DNA of 64,000 nt from contig JARUPZ010000003.1 of NCBI GenBank assembly GCA_031213475.1, forward strand, positions 10,443,963 to 10,507,962, given 5' to 3'. Below, one piece after another: positions 1 to 12,452 of the stretch. Source of the DNA: Nereocystis luetkeana. Taxonomy: Eukaryota; Sar; Phaeophyceae; Laminariales; Laminariaceae. Positions within the stretch are counted from its first letter, which is position 1; the number at the start of each line of letters is the position of its first letter. Made by a program: the position numbers and the translations under genes. Below the pieces are notes generated by a model, which ran no database searches, was not told the DNA's origin, and worked only from the letters and a program-made list of their open reading frames with translations.

Positions 1-1640
1 AGGGTCTGCGTCTGACGACACCCGCTCATCGAAGCGAGTTGCGCAGACAGACTTCCAAGTATAAGCAACGAGCGAATGCAAAGCACTCATCACCGAGCCT
101 GCAACTGGGCATCGTGCATAGAAGGAAAGGCGCCATGAGCTGGATGGATGGGTGCACGGGGAACGAGCGCACGATCTATGACAAACGAGGAACGAACGCA
201 CAGTAATGATAAATGCAAGGTTTTTGCGTCTGACGGCACCTGCTCATTGAAGTGAGCGAGCGAGCCCAAGGACTTGGCTTCGGCGGGAAAAGGCGTGACA
301 GATCAACAGCAGTGCGACAAAGCAAAAATGCCACCACCGAGCTTGCATGTGGGCATCGAAATGGGGCGCTATATACCTGCTGGATGGTTAGACGGTTAAA
401 TGCGGACAAAAGGCACTGTTTTTTTTTTTGTGCCGTGGAAAAACACTGGTTTTGCTTCAACATACGTACGAAATACTGACGTGTGCGTGTGCGTATCGAA
501 AAATTGACAAACTGAAATAAGGAGCTCGACCCAACTTCCGGTATTAATATTAATAGGTGAAGCACACAAAATAAAACATCTTACGAGTACTTGTGTGGTG
601 AAAGTTCTGGAGGCTGTTGCCAAAATCGGAATACTTGTGGAAAGAGGAACGCCATTTTTAATGAGTGTATGATAGAGCAAAGTTGCCAAGGAGACGACTT
701 TTTCACCCCTTTTGACCGACAGCAACTTTGGCTTGATTTGCCTTGACTGACACGAAAATACTAGGTTTAGGTGTCAAACACTCGCACGCTTTTGCCGTGC
801 TTGGCAGGTCTCCTGACATCTTTGTAGTGGAGGGGAAGAAGGCTAAAAACATGTATTAGGTATTAGGGCTGCGGTGCATTGGACGAACGGTGAAATACCT
901 CGGGAGGTTCCATGTTCAACTCAGCAAGAGCAAGGAACGAGATAACGGGTATATCAAGGTGTATCGAAAGTTTTGGAAGCTTTTGGAGGCCATTCTTTAC
1001 TCTGTGCCTACAGCACAACAACGCAGTATCTCTGTGGCGTGGTTCTGTGACCACAGGGCGTGTGTCTCTCTATTAATAGAATTAGAATCGGTACGGACAC
1101 TGGTTGTGCTGGATGTCGACGGGTAGAAATAACGGTCTTCAATGTGAAGAACACACACATTGAATAAAACGAAGTTTGGGAAGTGGAGGACTACAGGGCG
1201 AGGCTATTGACAAACATTGAATATAACCGAACAACATCCAGCGTTTGTCGTGCATTGGGCATTGATTGCAAGCAAATGGCTGTAACGTTTTGGGGGGCAC
1301 TGGGAGGTGGGACGTCGCTGGGAGGAAAACGAGAGGGCTCGTACGTAGAAAGCAAATTAGGGAAAGGCGTAAAGGCGTGCAGCCATCGTCAGGGGTCAGA
1401 GAATACTTGTACAGCAGCACTAGTATCGGAACTCGCTGTGAATAAATGGCGTTTCAGAGATGAAGCGCGGTAGTGTTACTATTAATATGATACTTGTTGT
1501 ACGAAAAGGTGTTCATGTACTTTTACGTACGTACATGTATGCGCAGAAAGCGCCACAACTGCAGTGAGTTTGCAGAATTCGAGGTGAGTCGACGAGCGAA
1601 GGAAATGCTGGAATATCCCCGCGATAAAAACCAACGCACG
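1..1640. other. No recognisable gene
   Basis: Short open frames only, none with a familiar motif. A degenerate repetition of GACG(A/G)CACC(C/T)GCTCAT(C/T)GAAG occurs at about 13-37 and 232-257. Confidence 0.5.
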
Positions 1641-1645
1641 AACCG

Positions 1646-1835
1646 TAGCGGTTAGGGGGGGAGGTGTACTCGATAGGAGAGATGTACTCGATCTCATGCA
1701 TAGCCGTAGTCGTGTGGGGGGGGGGGGGGAGCGCCCGCTATGTGACCCCGGATTTGAGCTATACTATTGGGAGGGAGCTGGAGAGTAGGGCGAGAAAAAT
1801 AAATGGGATGGAGAACATCAAATAACACAAAAATG
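1646..1835 (+). repeat. Repeat E copy interrupted by a repeat D fragment
   Basis: ACCGTAGCGGTTAGGGGGG, then a 60-base D fragment (TACTCGATCTCATGCATAG), then GGGGGAGCGCCCGCTATGTG and GACCCCGGATTTGAGC, ending near AAATAAATGGGATGG. D sits inside E's G-run. Confidence 0.75.
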
Positions 1836-2527
1836 AAACAAAACGGCCAAATGGCGCCAGCCCACTATTTATGTTACTATTAATAGTCGAATGACAAGCC
1901 AACTAAAAAAAGAAGCCCGCAAGTCCAACGCACTCCCTCACAGGCCTCATAAATGTGCCAGGTATTAAAGGTCTTCTACGCCACCTATCGTTGCGCTCAC
2001 CCAATGAATATACTGCTGTACATAGCGGCACGCTCTGTACTTTTAGTTGCCGGTGCTGCCTGCTGCTCTGCGCCTGCTGCTTCTGCTCGCTGCACACGAT
2101 ACTTGAACCCTACATGATACGACGTACTCTAAAATACAATACCTGGCACTGCTGTCTGTTTGCACCGTAAATATTCAGTAACAATCTATTAATAGTGAGA
2201 ACATACACCCTAGTACGAAGTTCAGTTCTCCAAAACCAGCGAGGGGGGGGGGGGGGGTTGGGGGGCATGGCAAAAAATGGTGGCTTTGGAAAGCTCTCCA
2301 CGTCGATATCACAAACGCGTCGATCGGCGCTTACAATCTCTGCGTTGTTGAGAAAAGCAATAGGGCCGTGCACTCGCAGCCTCAATCAGTATAAAGTGTA
2401 CTTACTCCGTCAGCAATCACTATACTGGGTTGCATCAGTATACTGGTCGTCGCGCAGCCGCGCCATGAAACACTCTCATTTGTAATGTTACTTTGTCGCT
2501 CCCATTCTTGGGACAGGCTATTTATCG

Positions 2528-2756
2528 TTAACCCTTTTAGGACCCCAGTCCCGTTTTGGGGACAAACTATTAATACATATAATTAGAGTGTTTTGTCCTC
2601 ACGTACCGTAGCGGGAAGGGGGGAGAAGAGCCTGCTATGTGACCCCGGATCTGAGTTACGAGTTGGAAGGAGAGAGAGAAGAAGATGTGCGAAGATAATG
2701 AATGGGATGAGAAGGAAAAAAAAAAACATATGGGAGTGCGGTTCTGAAAGGGTTAA
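2528..2756. mobile_element. MITE family B, copy 1, split by repeat E
   Basis: Left half TTAACCCTTTTAGGACC...TTTTGGGGACAAAC and right half GCGGTTCTGAAAGGGTTAA, separated by a copy of repeat E (2603-2740). TTAA at both outer ends, as for piggyBac-type elements. Confidence 0.75.
2603..2740 (+). repeat. Repeat E copy, inserted in a family B MITE
   Basis: ACCGTAGCGGGAAGGGGGGA, AGCCTGCTATGTGACCCCGG, ATCTGAGTTACGAG, ending near AATGAATGGGATGAG. Confidence 0.75.
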
Positions 2757-3424
2757 TAATAGTCGGCTCTCGCTAGAAAAAAAATCACACACACAAACAC
2801 ACACAAGAGAGCCCCAAGACTCTTGTTCCTCTTTTCTCCCCTCTCTCCATCCGAAACAAATAATACGTTGATGGCTTACCTCGCGACAAAAATATGGCGT
2901 ATTTCTTAGACGCACGTAATAACAAAAATATTATACCGACAACATCTACCGGCACGTTCAATCGGTAAATAGCTACTGGTACATACTGCCAGAAGATTGC
3001 TACAGCCTGTAGATACTGCGCCAGTGCCTATTAAAAGCCATACCAACAAAAAATCAGCCTTGAAATTCGTCCGAGAGGGTGTCTTACCTTTTGACACGTG
3101 TGATACGGCGGCCGGTAAGCCTCAGCTGAGACGAGTTGCAAACGTCAACCTTTACAAATTAAGTCACCTGGTGCCGGTACGCCGGTACTGCCGTAAATAC
3201 GGACCTGTTATATACCCTGGTATACATGTATTCACCAGGGCACTAACTAGCTGCTGCCCTGTTGCGCTTGGTGCAACATTTTGGTTCAAATGGCTGTTAC
3301 CCGCAACACTCGCCGAAGGCGATGTGCGGCTAGTCGCCACACGGCTTTTTGGCGCCGCAACTTTCCGCCGCCGCAGGCGGCGTCATTGTTGTGGCGTCTG
3401 ATTCGCAGAAGGCGTTCTTCTTTG

Positions 3425-3545
3425 GGGGGCGGGGGGGGGGGGGGGGGGTGTACTCGATAGGAGGGATGTACTCGATCTCATGCATGGCCGTAGTCGTATG
3501 ACCACAGACCCTCGCATCCCTACAATGCCGGGACGGAGCAAGGGA
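3425..3545 (+). repeat. Repeat D, 5' part
   Basis: Long G-run, then TGTACTCGATAGGAGG, ATGCATGGCCGTAGTCGTATG and ACAATGCCGGGACGGAGCA. Confidence 0.8.
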
Positions 3546-3559
3546 GGGTTGTATACATA

Positions 3560-4860
3560 ACCGATGGAAATTGTTTTGGGCCCTGTTTTCCGTTCCCCGA
3601 AGGCGGAGTTTTGTTTCTGGGCAGTTTTTGATACTTCACGATTAGTTTATTTGTTCATCGTTATTTCTGTGATAGCTCCGCACGTTGCACTTTCGAGTAC
3701 TTCCTGTTCGGACACACTACCCCGCTGTACCTCTTTTTGTAGGTTTCGGTGAAGTCGCTTGCAATCCCTTCCCTCGGGAAACCGAAACACCGCTCGTACG
3801 TACAGCTGTACTAGGTACACCACATCATGACGCTCTGTTTTTAGTTTTTAGGCTCGGGAAACCGTTATTAAGAGACGTATAAAGTACAAAATGCATTGCG
3901 AAGTACCTGGTACGTGATTTTCGGGCCTTTTCTCACAGATACGTTGAAAAAAATGCCCCCCGGCGGCACTCCGGGGGCTCTGCCGCAACACAGCTTGAGT
4001 TGCTTGAGGCGCTGCGCGCAACAGACGCTCAAGCACTAACTAATGCTCTGCTGCAATCTATATTCGCAAGGGGTGAGAGGGGGGGGGGTGGGGGGGGGGG
4101 GGGGGGGGCAATCGTTGACACGTTGATATATCGGTGCGATTCCCCCATTTCCCCTGCAGGTTGTTGATGTCTGTTTTTTTCCCCGTGATATTACGTTTTA
4201 GCTTTTTTCTTCCACTCCAGAATTATTATTAAATTATTAGTCATGGAGCCTCCTGTGTAAAAATCTCCTGTGTAAAAATCACACTCCATCCTATTTGCTA
4301 CTGCACGACCAGGTATATAACACACAACGCACCACGCATTATGAGGCACTAAATATCAATACTTGCAGTACTCGGGGTACGGGTATACGGGGACAATGAT
4401 ATCATACGCAAATACTGCTGTACCTCTTCACGGACGGTAAAATATACCAGTACCAGGTACCACTCATACCTGGAACAAAAACCTTTCAAAGGAATTACAG
4501 CAGTATGTATCCAGTGTTTGTCGCGGCGTCACCACGGATATGTGACCTTGTCTGTCCCCTTGACGTTTGCTTTCACCAACACGAACGACAAAAGGCAAAC
4601 GACGACTCGTTCAAGCAGGTGCTGGTGTAAAACACGGGGATCGGGGGCTAGGTAAGCTTCACCGCGTGAGCCAAAAGTCGTGAGGGTCCAGTGTGTGAAC
4701 AGAGTATATACCGCCGTGCTCTCGATGCAAATACTACTCGCGCTGCTGCTGGACTTCGTGCTGTGATGATTTTATGTACTCTTGGATATTCAAACCGTAC
4801 AGAAACCAAAAACCTGAGGCAAATTTCAAGTGGTTTGTTCCCCCACAACGGGACTACAGC
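3560..4860. other. No recognisable gene; long G-run at 4078-4109
   Basis: Contains GGAAACCG(A/T)-type small repeats, a G-run broken by one T, and two TACC(A/T)GGTA words. Frames are short. Confidence 0.5.
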
Positions 4861-4867
4861 CCTCCTA

Positions 4868-4975
4868 TTACCCCTTTTAGGACTGCAGTCTCGCTCTGGA
4901 GACAATTGGGGACATATTACTTGGAATTTGAGTGGTTTGTCCCCAAAAACGGGACTGGAGTTCTAAAAGGGTTAA
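4868..4975. mobile_element. MITE family B, copy 2
   Basis: Inverted arms with CCCCTTTTAGGACTGCAGTC and GGGACTGGAGTTCTAAAAGG, ending in TTAA on the right. Another half-arm lies just upstream at about 4820-4860. Confidence 0.8.
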
Positions 4976-5026
4976 TATCAATATTAATACCATCAATATT
5001 TGTATTATTAATAATACCGGAGTAGT

Positions 5027-5185
5027 AACCCTCTCATTAGGACCGCAGTCCCGTTTTGGGGACAAACTACTTAGAATTCGAATAGTGTGTGGTTTGTCCC
5101 AAAAACGGGACTGGGACGAACTACTCAGAATTTGAGTGGTTTGCCCCCAAAACGGGACTGCGGTTCTGAAACCAAACGGGGTTAA
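5027..5185. mobile_element. MITE family B, copy 3, composite
   Basis: Three arm segments with GGTTTGTCCC and AACGGGACTG words. The middle one appears duplicated, giving about 159 instead of 97 bases. Confidence 0.75.
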
Positions 5186-5189
5186 TCTT

Positions 5190-8100
5190 TCGTGATATAT
5201 ACAGCTGCAGTACGGACCGTCGATGCACAGCCTTGCGCGTCGTGCCAACACGCAGCTCCGCGAGTTCAAGACACAGCAGAAGCCCACACCACACGAGTAC
5301 ATGGTAGTGCAAATACCGGTAGTACTTCAAGACACGCGCGACCCTATCTATGCATCTGTCTGTGTGTATCATACCACCATGATGCATGCATTGTCTGTTG
5401 TTGGTTGTTGGTGCTGCTGTTTCATAATACATAATACCTGGTGCACAACAGCGAGCACATTGGTGTTGACTATATTCTGTACTCAAAAAGTGCAACGAAA
5501 AAAAGTTCAGCGCACGACGAGATGGGAGACCGACTTCGCCCACTAAACAGCAGAGTGCTGCTGCTGTCGAGGCTGCCGCTCCCGCCTGCCTGCCTTCTGC
5601 ACGACATAGATACATCATGGTGGCAGCAATGTACACACAACACTACTCTCTCTAGTATTTTCACGTTATCATACCGCAGCTTTACAGCCAGTAGATTACG
5701 ATAAAGACGTACTGCCAGTACATCCTCCTGCCTGTGCCAGTGTCTACCAAAGTGCTATACCTAACAAATCCCAAAGCACCACTGACCAAGAGCAGCCAGC
5801 ACCAGCAGAGTACAGCTGCAACCGCTCTTGCTGCTGCGCAAAACCAATGGTATCGGTCATTGCCGCGGCTATACACGAGAGGGAGGGAGGGAGGGAGGGG
5901 CTCATGCCCTGTGCCCCCTTCGCCAAGTAGTACACAGAGTACTCGATGGATTATCAATACCCTGGTATCATATCGTAGTAATGGTATTGATGTATAAATA
6001 TTCATGTAGTAGTACAGAGTAGAGGTGGTAACAGAGTAATAATAGTAGTAGTTGTAGTACGTGGTATTAATAGTCGTACTACAGTTGTATTATTAGTCAC
6101 AGACCCACCTGCTGGCGTGCTTGCCAGTCAGAGTCAGTAAGTCTCGGGCTGGGCATCATGCACGCCCCGGCCACGACCACGCCGTCGCTCGTGCGACACA
6201 GCAGCGCTAGCGGAGAGACAGGCACGCACATCTCGTTGTGTCTAACTTCTTCAAGCCCACATCTACTGCTGCTGCTGCTACACTGCTGGCTGCTGCTACA
6301 GCAGTACTGATGCTGCTGCTACTGCTGCTGTGTCTGTCTGACTCCATCGTCCCTCCTGTCCTGGCTTTTCGATGTTCAGGAACGAAGATCTTCACACTAA
6401 AAGACAGAGACTCACCTCTCACCTCAACCTGGAGTGAATTGGCAACAAAAGCCCGCCGTTAGTTAGCTGAAACTTATAGTTCCTTCCCGCCTGCCGCCCA
6501 AGAGGTCCCCGCAAAAGCTGACAAGGCGCGCCCGGAGAGGGGGGGACGGGAGGGTGGGCGATTGATGCTTGTAACCTCGACTACAGCAACTACTGTTTTC
6601 TCTTTGCTGCTACTGCTGCTTCTGCTGCTGCAGTGTTGTGGTCACCCAGTGGAGCTGACGGTACAGCATCAAACTTGCAAACCACAGACAGAAGTCAAAA
6701 CATAGTCAGATACCCAGATACCAGGTACCAGATACGTACCCACTTTCCATGATTCGTCCTTTGATCTTCCGAGATCTCGCATATGATCATATATCTCACA
6801 CCACATCACGAATCAAATTTCAAAATCACAGCATCTACGATCACAAAATCGCCAAACAATAATAATAGGAAAAATCGACGTAAAAATATCACAGCATCAC
6901 AGCATCTACGACGACCATTTTTTTTGTGGCAAAAACAAACACTCGTACACGAACAAATACAAACCTAGAATAAATAACAAATCCGTCACCAGGCAAGGAC
7001 GGTTTTTAACGACGATTATATGCTTAGTCTTGCATGTAGGTGGCAGGTCGTACCACCAGGCACAATCACATCCACACAGCAAGAAGACTACTGCCGCTCG
7101 CTGCTTGCTGTAATTGTCCGTAACTTAGCTGTGGTGGGTAAATCCGTTAAGAGAACGCATGCATGTGCAATCACATATTTTCTGCAATCGGGGAGACGAA
7201 AATTTAGCTAAAAAGGTGGAAAAGACTCCGAAGGGAAAGCTTGTACTACGTACTGCTGTACTCGTACCAGTATGCATTTTTTTTCTTTACAGACTCTAAT
7301 AACAGCACGCCAGCTGCGAGTTCAACCGATCGGTCGATACTCGACCTTGCAAATATGCGTGAAGCATTCGCGCGTTTTCCATTATCAATGGCTATATATT
7401 TTCTGAATTCGGGAATAATAATAGACGAAATCGGCAAAAAAAATACCGCAGACAAAAAAATCTGTTTGAAATGGTATATCTTTGACAAAGAAAGGCTTGC
7501 ACAACCACCACCTGCACCTTTCTTTCTGTCCGGTAACCTCGTGTATATGTATTATTGCGCACAGCCAGCACATTGTCAACACAACAAACAGCGAACACGA
7601 CAACAAACAACGAACCACAGAACAACAGTAAAACAACAACGGACTACTGCGTAATAAGTAACACCGCCCGTGCAAACACCACCAACAAAAAAAAGTGTGT
7701 GTCACGATTGACACAGCATCCGACTTGCGCAAAGACAACTCGATAACACCTTTCATCGATGCTGATCCCCGAGAGAGTGGCAACGCCACACAACCCACCT
7801 CTCGGTGTACCTCCACACCCACCCATACCACAGAAAGAGATGACTTGCTGGAGGACTATGTACCGTCCCAAGCAAATACCACAAAAAAAATAATGGCAGA
7901 AAGCAGGTCACCGACAGGGTGTCAGTTTCAAGATCAACCGCCGTGTGTGCCTGCCTGCTGTGGTTTTCCTGTGTTTTTCCCATTTTCTTCGGTTCCTTTT
8001 TTTTTACCCCCCCCCCCCCCCCGCCCGAAACCCCCCGCGCTCCCCTATATACCGATTGCTGCTACTTACGTAGTACCGCTTTGCTATATGATGCTCGTGT

Positions 8101-8755
8101 ACTGCTGTGTATATACTCTGTCTGGTAGTAGTATGTGCGCGTTTTCTCATTCTAATCTCGTTTTCTCCCTTCACTTCATTCAGTTTTTTCATTCCGCGAA
8201 CCACAGACAACCACGACGACCCTCGAAGAAAAAAAGCTCCCCTCGCTACAACAATACTTTATAATCAGTCGAACTCACAGCTCACAGCTCACGTACTCCG
8301 TTCGCAATTTTATAAAATACTGCTGTACGTACCCAGGGCTCAGGGTACACTCTTTCAATGTTGACTATTATTAGTACTATACTGTGGTACGATATAACTA
8401 CACGTAATTTATGCCGCAGGTAGACTGATGCTGATGTGTGTCAGTGGTTCCGTTCGCTCGCGCCGTTCGCGCGGTCGAACGCTCGTAGTTCGCTCACAGT
8501 CGATCGCGCCGATTGCTCGTTCGCGACCGACCGCGCCGATGGCATCCGGCCGCCCGGCGTTTTATTTCTGTCTGTGCTGGCGGCTATTTGTGAGCCGCCG
8601 TTGCCGGTCGTGCGCCGTCGCCCGTTTCGCCCGCATCGCCCGCCCGCTCTCGTATAGCACCCAAGCCATGAACACTATTTTGAACAACAACTACTACTGC
8701 TTAATACGTCGCGGCGACTCCTGCTATTGATCTCGCTAACAATACTAATATTAGA
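5190..8755. other. No recognisable gene; triplet-rich DNA
   Basis: Scattered (CTG)n stretches (6255-6335, 6605-6640), AT-rich parts near 6780-6970 and a CG-rich stretch with TCGC words at 8450-8660. The open frames here lack motifs. Confidence 0.45.
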
Positions 8756-8760
8756 GATCT

Positions 8761-8809
8761 ACCCTAACCACCGAGCTATCTGTCAGCGTTATAGCTCAGT
8801 GGTTATGGT
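8761..8809. other. Hairpin with a tRNA A-box word on each strand
   Basis: ACCCTAACCACCGAGCTAT and ATAGCTCAGTGGTTATGGT are inverted copies (two mismatches over 19 bases) around an 11-base loop. Each strand reads TAGCTC(A/G)GTGGTTA, which fits the internal A-box of tRNA genes. No acceptor stem, anticodon arm or B-box was found, so this is not a tRNA gene but may derive from two inverted tRNA 5' halves. Confidence 0.55.
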
Positions 8810-8949
8810 GTTGTTTCACAAACAAAAAAAGATGGGCGTACTCGTATCTCGAATAAAAAAAACACCATATTATTAGTCTGTTGTACGTACTACCTGGTAC
8901 TCTCTACTACGTCGTGTGCCAGACACGCCCCCCCCCCCCCCTATATGTG

Positions 8950-9060
8950 CATACGACTACGGCCATGTATGATACCGAGTACACCCCCCCCCCTCCCCGC
9001 TGCATGAGATCGAGTACATCTCTCCTATCGAGTACCCCCCCCTCTCCCCGCCCCGTCACC
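8950..9060 (-). repeat. Two repeat D fragments, reversed
   Basis: Two successive minus-strand 5' ends of D (GAGTACATCTCTCCTATCGAG), each ending in a C-run. Confidence 0.7.
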
Positions 9061-9906
9061 TCACCCCCTCCCCCCCTCCGTTGCCTGTGACTATACTGTA
9101 TAGGAGTGGTAATCGGTATTTGTAAGTCACGCCCTTACAGCATAGCCACAGACGACGAGGAGGGAGGGCGTGCCCATGTCATGCATGAGCACACACCCTC
9201 GTCCATAGTGCACCCCCCCCTCGGCTATAGTTACACCCCCCCCCCGCCCCTTCCACCTCGTCTACAATAGTGTACATACACTACCCCTTCATCGTCTGTG
9301 GCTCTGATGTAAGGGCGTGAGACTTGCAACTACTATACCCCGGCCTCCACCACTCACTCATAGATACTCTCTGCTACTACAGCAGTGTTGTACTACTACT
9401 ATTACTAATACTCCTCATTCTCATCCTCCTGCTCTACTGCTACTACAGTATGCGTACTGTTGGTACTATTGCTTCTACTACCACTACTACAGCATGCACA
9501 GGTATGAAGCAGTATGGAACTAGGGGCCGAAAAATCCTCCTGTCTGTGCAGGAGAGTGTTTGAGGTTCTGGTTATGGTCTGGTCTGGTCTGGTCACTCAC
9601 ACACAAGGTGCTTGGATGTATCGTTCCTTGTATTCGTTGCCTTCTCGCTGGTCGGGTGCCTTCTGAACGAAGGGGCGAGGGCATCGTCATCCAAGCTGGC
9701 GATAACGCCTGCCACGTATAATGAGGGGACGTTCGCTATGAATCATAACGCCCCAACAGGGAAGCGGGGATACCGCAACAAGTATTACTACCACTGCTGT
9801 GCTACCACTACTACTGCTACTTGTTCACTGTACTTGATACTACTGTCTACTATTAGTACTACTCGTATTTACCGGCAGATCACGACTACTACGGCTGACT
9901 TTACTA

Positions 9907-10024
9907 TTACGGGGGACCATAGTAAATAGGACCAAATATTGTTGGCAAAAAAAGCGAAATATATACTCGCAGGTTTTTGTGCGTACCTTAGGTCTTACCA
10001 GGTATTTAATATGGTCCCCCGTAA
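9907..10024. mobile_element. MITE family A, copy 1 (TA-flanked)
   Basis: Inverted ends TTACGGGGGACCATAGT with TA on each side, as in Stowaway/Tc1-mariner type MITEs. The right arm carries an extra CCAGGTA compared with the other copies (see 9996-10004). Confidence 0.85.
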
Positions 10025-10032
10025 TAATGTGA

Positions 10033-10155
10033 GTACCAGAGTGGAGAGAGGGGGGGAAGCCTGCATTGTGACCCCGGGTCTGAGGTGCGAGTGTACTGTA
10101 GGGAGGGAGAAGGGGAAAGAAGGGCGACACCAATAGATGGGAAGAAAGAAATATA
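10033..10155 (+). repeat. Repeat E copy
   Basis: AGCCTGCATTGTGACCCCGG and GTCTGAGGTGCGAG, with a G-run before and an AATAGATGGGAAG tail. It follows MITE A copy 1 directly. Confidence 0.65.
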
Positions 10156-10689
10156 ACATACCGGGTAGGTACAGCAGTCTTTTCATATCATGCCCACCGC
10201 CCCCCTGCGCCCACCCTCCTTGCTGCGGCGATGCTCTCTCGTCTTTCTCGTCGTCGTGTGTTTCGGATGGCCAACGCCGAAATAAAGACTACCTTAGTGC
10301 TGAACGCACACCATCATGCGTGTGCGGATGTTTTGTCTTCATATGCACCACTGTGACGTCCTTTCCCAGAGGGTTTATCTATAACCTATAGTACATCACC
10401 AGGTCGGTTGATGGTGTGTAATTGGTGATTGATGACAAGCGAACTGTGGATAACAAACTCACGCAATTATTTATCATCCTCTCTCTCGTCTTGCAATCTT
10501 TACCAGAAGGCGGGGGGGGGAGGGGGGGGTGTTAGCGGGGGGTGTTTTGTCTTTTGAAATGCACTGTAACCAAACAAACAGATATACTTGGTACTTCTAA
10601 GTCTGCCATGTTCAAGTAAGTTGGAGACGGGGTGAGTCCGGACCTCACGGAAATACGACCGATATATTTATACCATGCATTATACGAGT

Positions 10690-10848
10690 ATGTACGTATA
10701 TGTATATGTATGCATGCATGTATGTATGTATGTACGTAGGTGTGTATGTATGTATGTATGTATGTATGTATGTATGTACGTATGCATGTATGTATGTATG
10801 TATGTATGTAAGTATGTATGTATGTACGTATGTATGTATTTATGACTC
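10690..10848. repeat. (TATG)n microsatellite
   Basis: About 155 bases of TATG with single changes to TACG or TGCA, ending where LINE sequence begins. Confidence 0.95.
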
Positions 10849-12119
10849 GGCCCCTCAAACATCACAAGTGGAAGTGCCATGCGGGGCACGTGAGCTGCAA
10901 GGTACAGACCGTGACAGGTTTGTCTTCGAAGGTTGGCTGGTTCGCCCGTACGGAGTGTGCCGTGGTAAACGTACAGGGGGTCTCCCACAGGGGAAATCAT
11001 CGGTTCGGGGTAGTCCCCCGAGAAGGGAATGGACCGCCCCGGAGGAGAGCGTTCCGCCTCACAGGCATACTGCCAAAACTACAACAACGTTTTGACGGCG
11101 CGGCAGAGTGGAGTGTCCTCCGGAGGGGACAGTTGGCAAGATCGTGGTGGTCAACGATTTCGGAGGAGGACGACCAACAGACAAGAAAGTGGGAGAGAGA
11201 AGAGGCAGAGACAGTGTGCACGTGCTGCGGGCTGGCTCTGGCAGAGTTAGCAGCGGGGCCGGGGGGCATTCACATTCGTGTACCCGTCCCGTGCCCCCAC
11301 GAAGGGTTTGTACACTCCAGCTGCATGCTGAAACGAGCGGATCGCCTCGCGAGAGGGCATACAGACCTGAGGCCCTGCGTCGCGTGCAGCAGCGAGTGGA
11401 CGAGGGGAAGACGACCTCAACACCCGGCAGAGCTTGCTAGTAATAGTGTCCTGCCAACCTACGAGTCAGGGTAAAGATGGGTGACGTTAAGGAGCTCAGT
11501 ACAATTCTCCGACCTCCTTCAACGACACGCCCCAGGACCGGGGCCGGCCAGTTATCTCACAACCGGCGTTCACAGCTCTTTCGAGCTCATGGTACGTGCC
11601 CACGGGAGGAGCCCAACCTCTTCGTTCCTCTTGTGCACGCTCTTCAGTGGTGCTCTGGGTCTGCCTCAAGCGGCCTACCTCGATTCCCCCCGCTGGAGGG
11701 AATGGAAAGTGGCTGTCGGCCGCTACCGTACGCCGTTCGTCGCGTTCGGGATCCGATCACAGGATATCCTGCTCCGGTTACCAAACCGACGGCTCTACAT
11801 TGGGCCCCACGTTCAAGAATACTTGGCGGGCCTCGACACCGAGTGGGAGGAGCGTCCCACAAGATGTACCCTCGGGGTTCAAGACGCGCTGGAGGAGGGT
11901 ATCGCGCCCCCTCCCTTTCCTGTGCAGGCGGCGCCCCCACCGAGAGGAACGGAATCGACGAATGAGAACGAACCGAGGTTGAAAAGACAGCTTGAGCAAG
12001 AACACGAAGCTCCGGGCTCCTCAGAGAACCACCAGGACGAGGGAAGCGGGAATACCATGCCAGAGGAACAGCTCGGAACGCCCCGAGCAGGGTCGGAGGC
12101 CGCGTCGACAACACCCTAG
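10818..12119 (+). pseudogene. LINE ORF1-like frame with C4HC3 finger
   Basis: One frame runs from 10818 to 12119 with a single TAA at 11472-11474. The first 218 codons hold CTCC, then PCPHEGFVHSSCMLKRADR and LRPCVACSSEW, giving the C-x2-C, C-x-H, H-x2-C, C-x2-C order of a RING-CH-like zinc finger. The second part (about 212 codons, ending at 12119) is not recognised. It has a compact region around DSPRWREWKVAVGRY and an acidic, Pro/Glu-rich tail. The upstream codons before 10846 are TATG-repeat and not part of the original protein. Confidence 0.6.
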
Positions 12120-12318
12120 GTGTTAGTTCCAAGCAACGGGGGGGGGGGGGGGCGATCGCAAGGGATAGAAGAGGCCGATCGAAGGAATCTGGGGGAGGAT
12201 CACGAGCAGCCAGTGCTTGACGAGGGCCGGACACTATTAATAGTACGGAGCGAAACCCCGGGCAGGGGGGTAGTGCGCCACCTTCATCAGCAGACCGGGG
12301 GGGGGGAAGGGGAGTGTT

Positions 12319-12452
12319 AAAGGATAGACCACTAAGCTACTCAGTCAGCTCAAGCCCCTGAGGATGTTATCGGCGGGAGGCCGTACTGAGCCCAATGGTA
12401 CTTCTAATGTTCGTTTTATAAAGGATAGATCACTGAGCTACTCAGTCAGTGT
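12319..12452 (+). repeat. Short tandem duplication before pyrimidine block
   Basis: AAAGGATAGACCACTAAGC / AAAGGATAGATCACTGAGC, each followed by TACTCAGTCAG, about 100 bases apart. Confidence 0.65.

Noticed and set aside
8750-8850. tRNA gene
   Set aside because: Only the A-box region is present; no cloverleaf can be drawn.
10818-10845. Start of the LINE ORF1 frame at 10818
   Set aside because: These codons are TATG microsatellite; the element proper begins after it.
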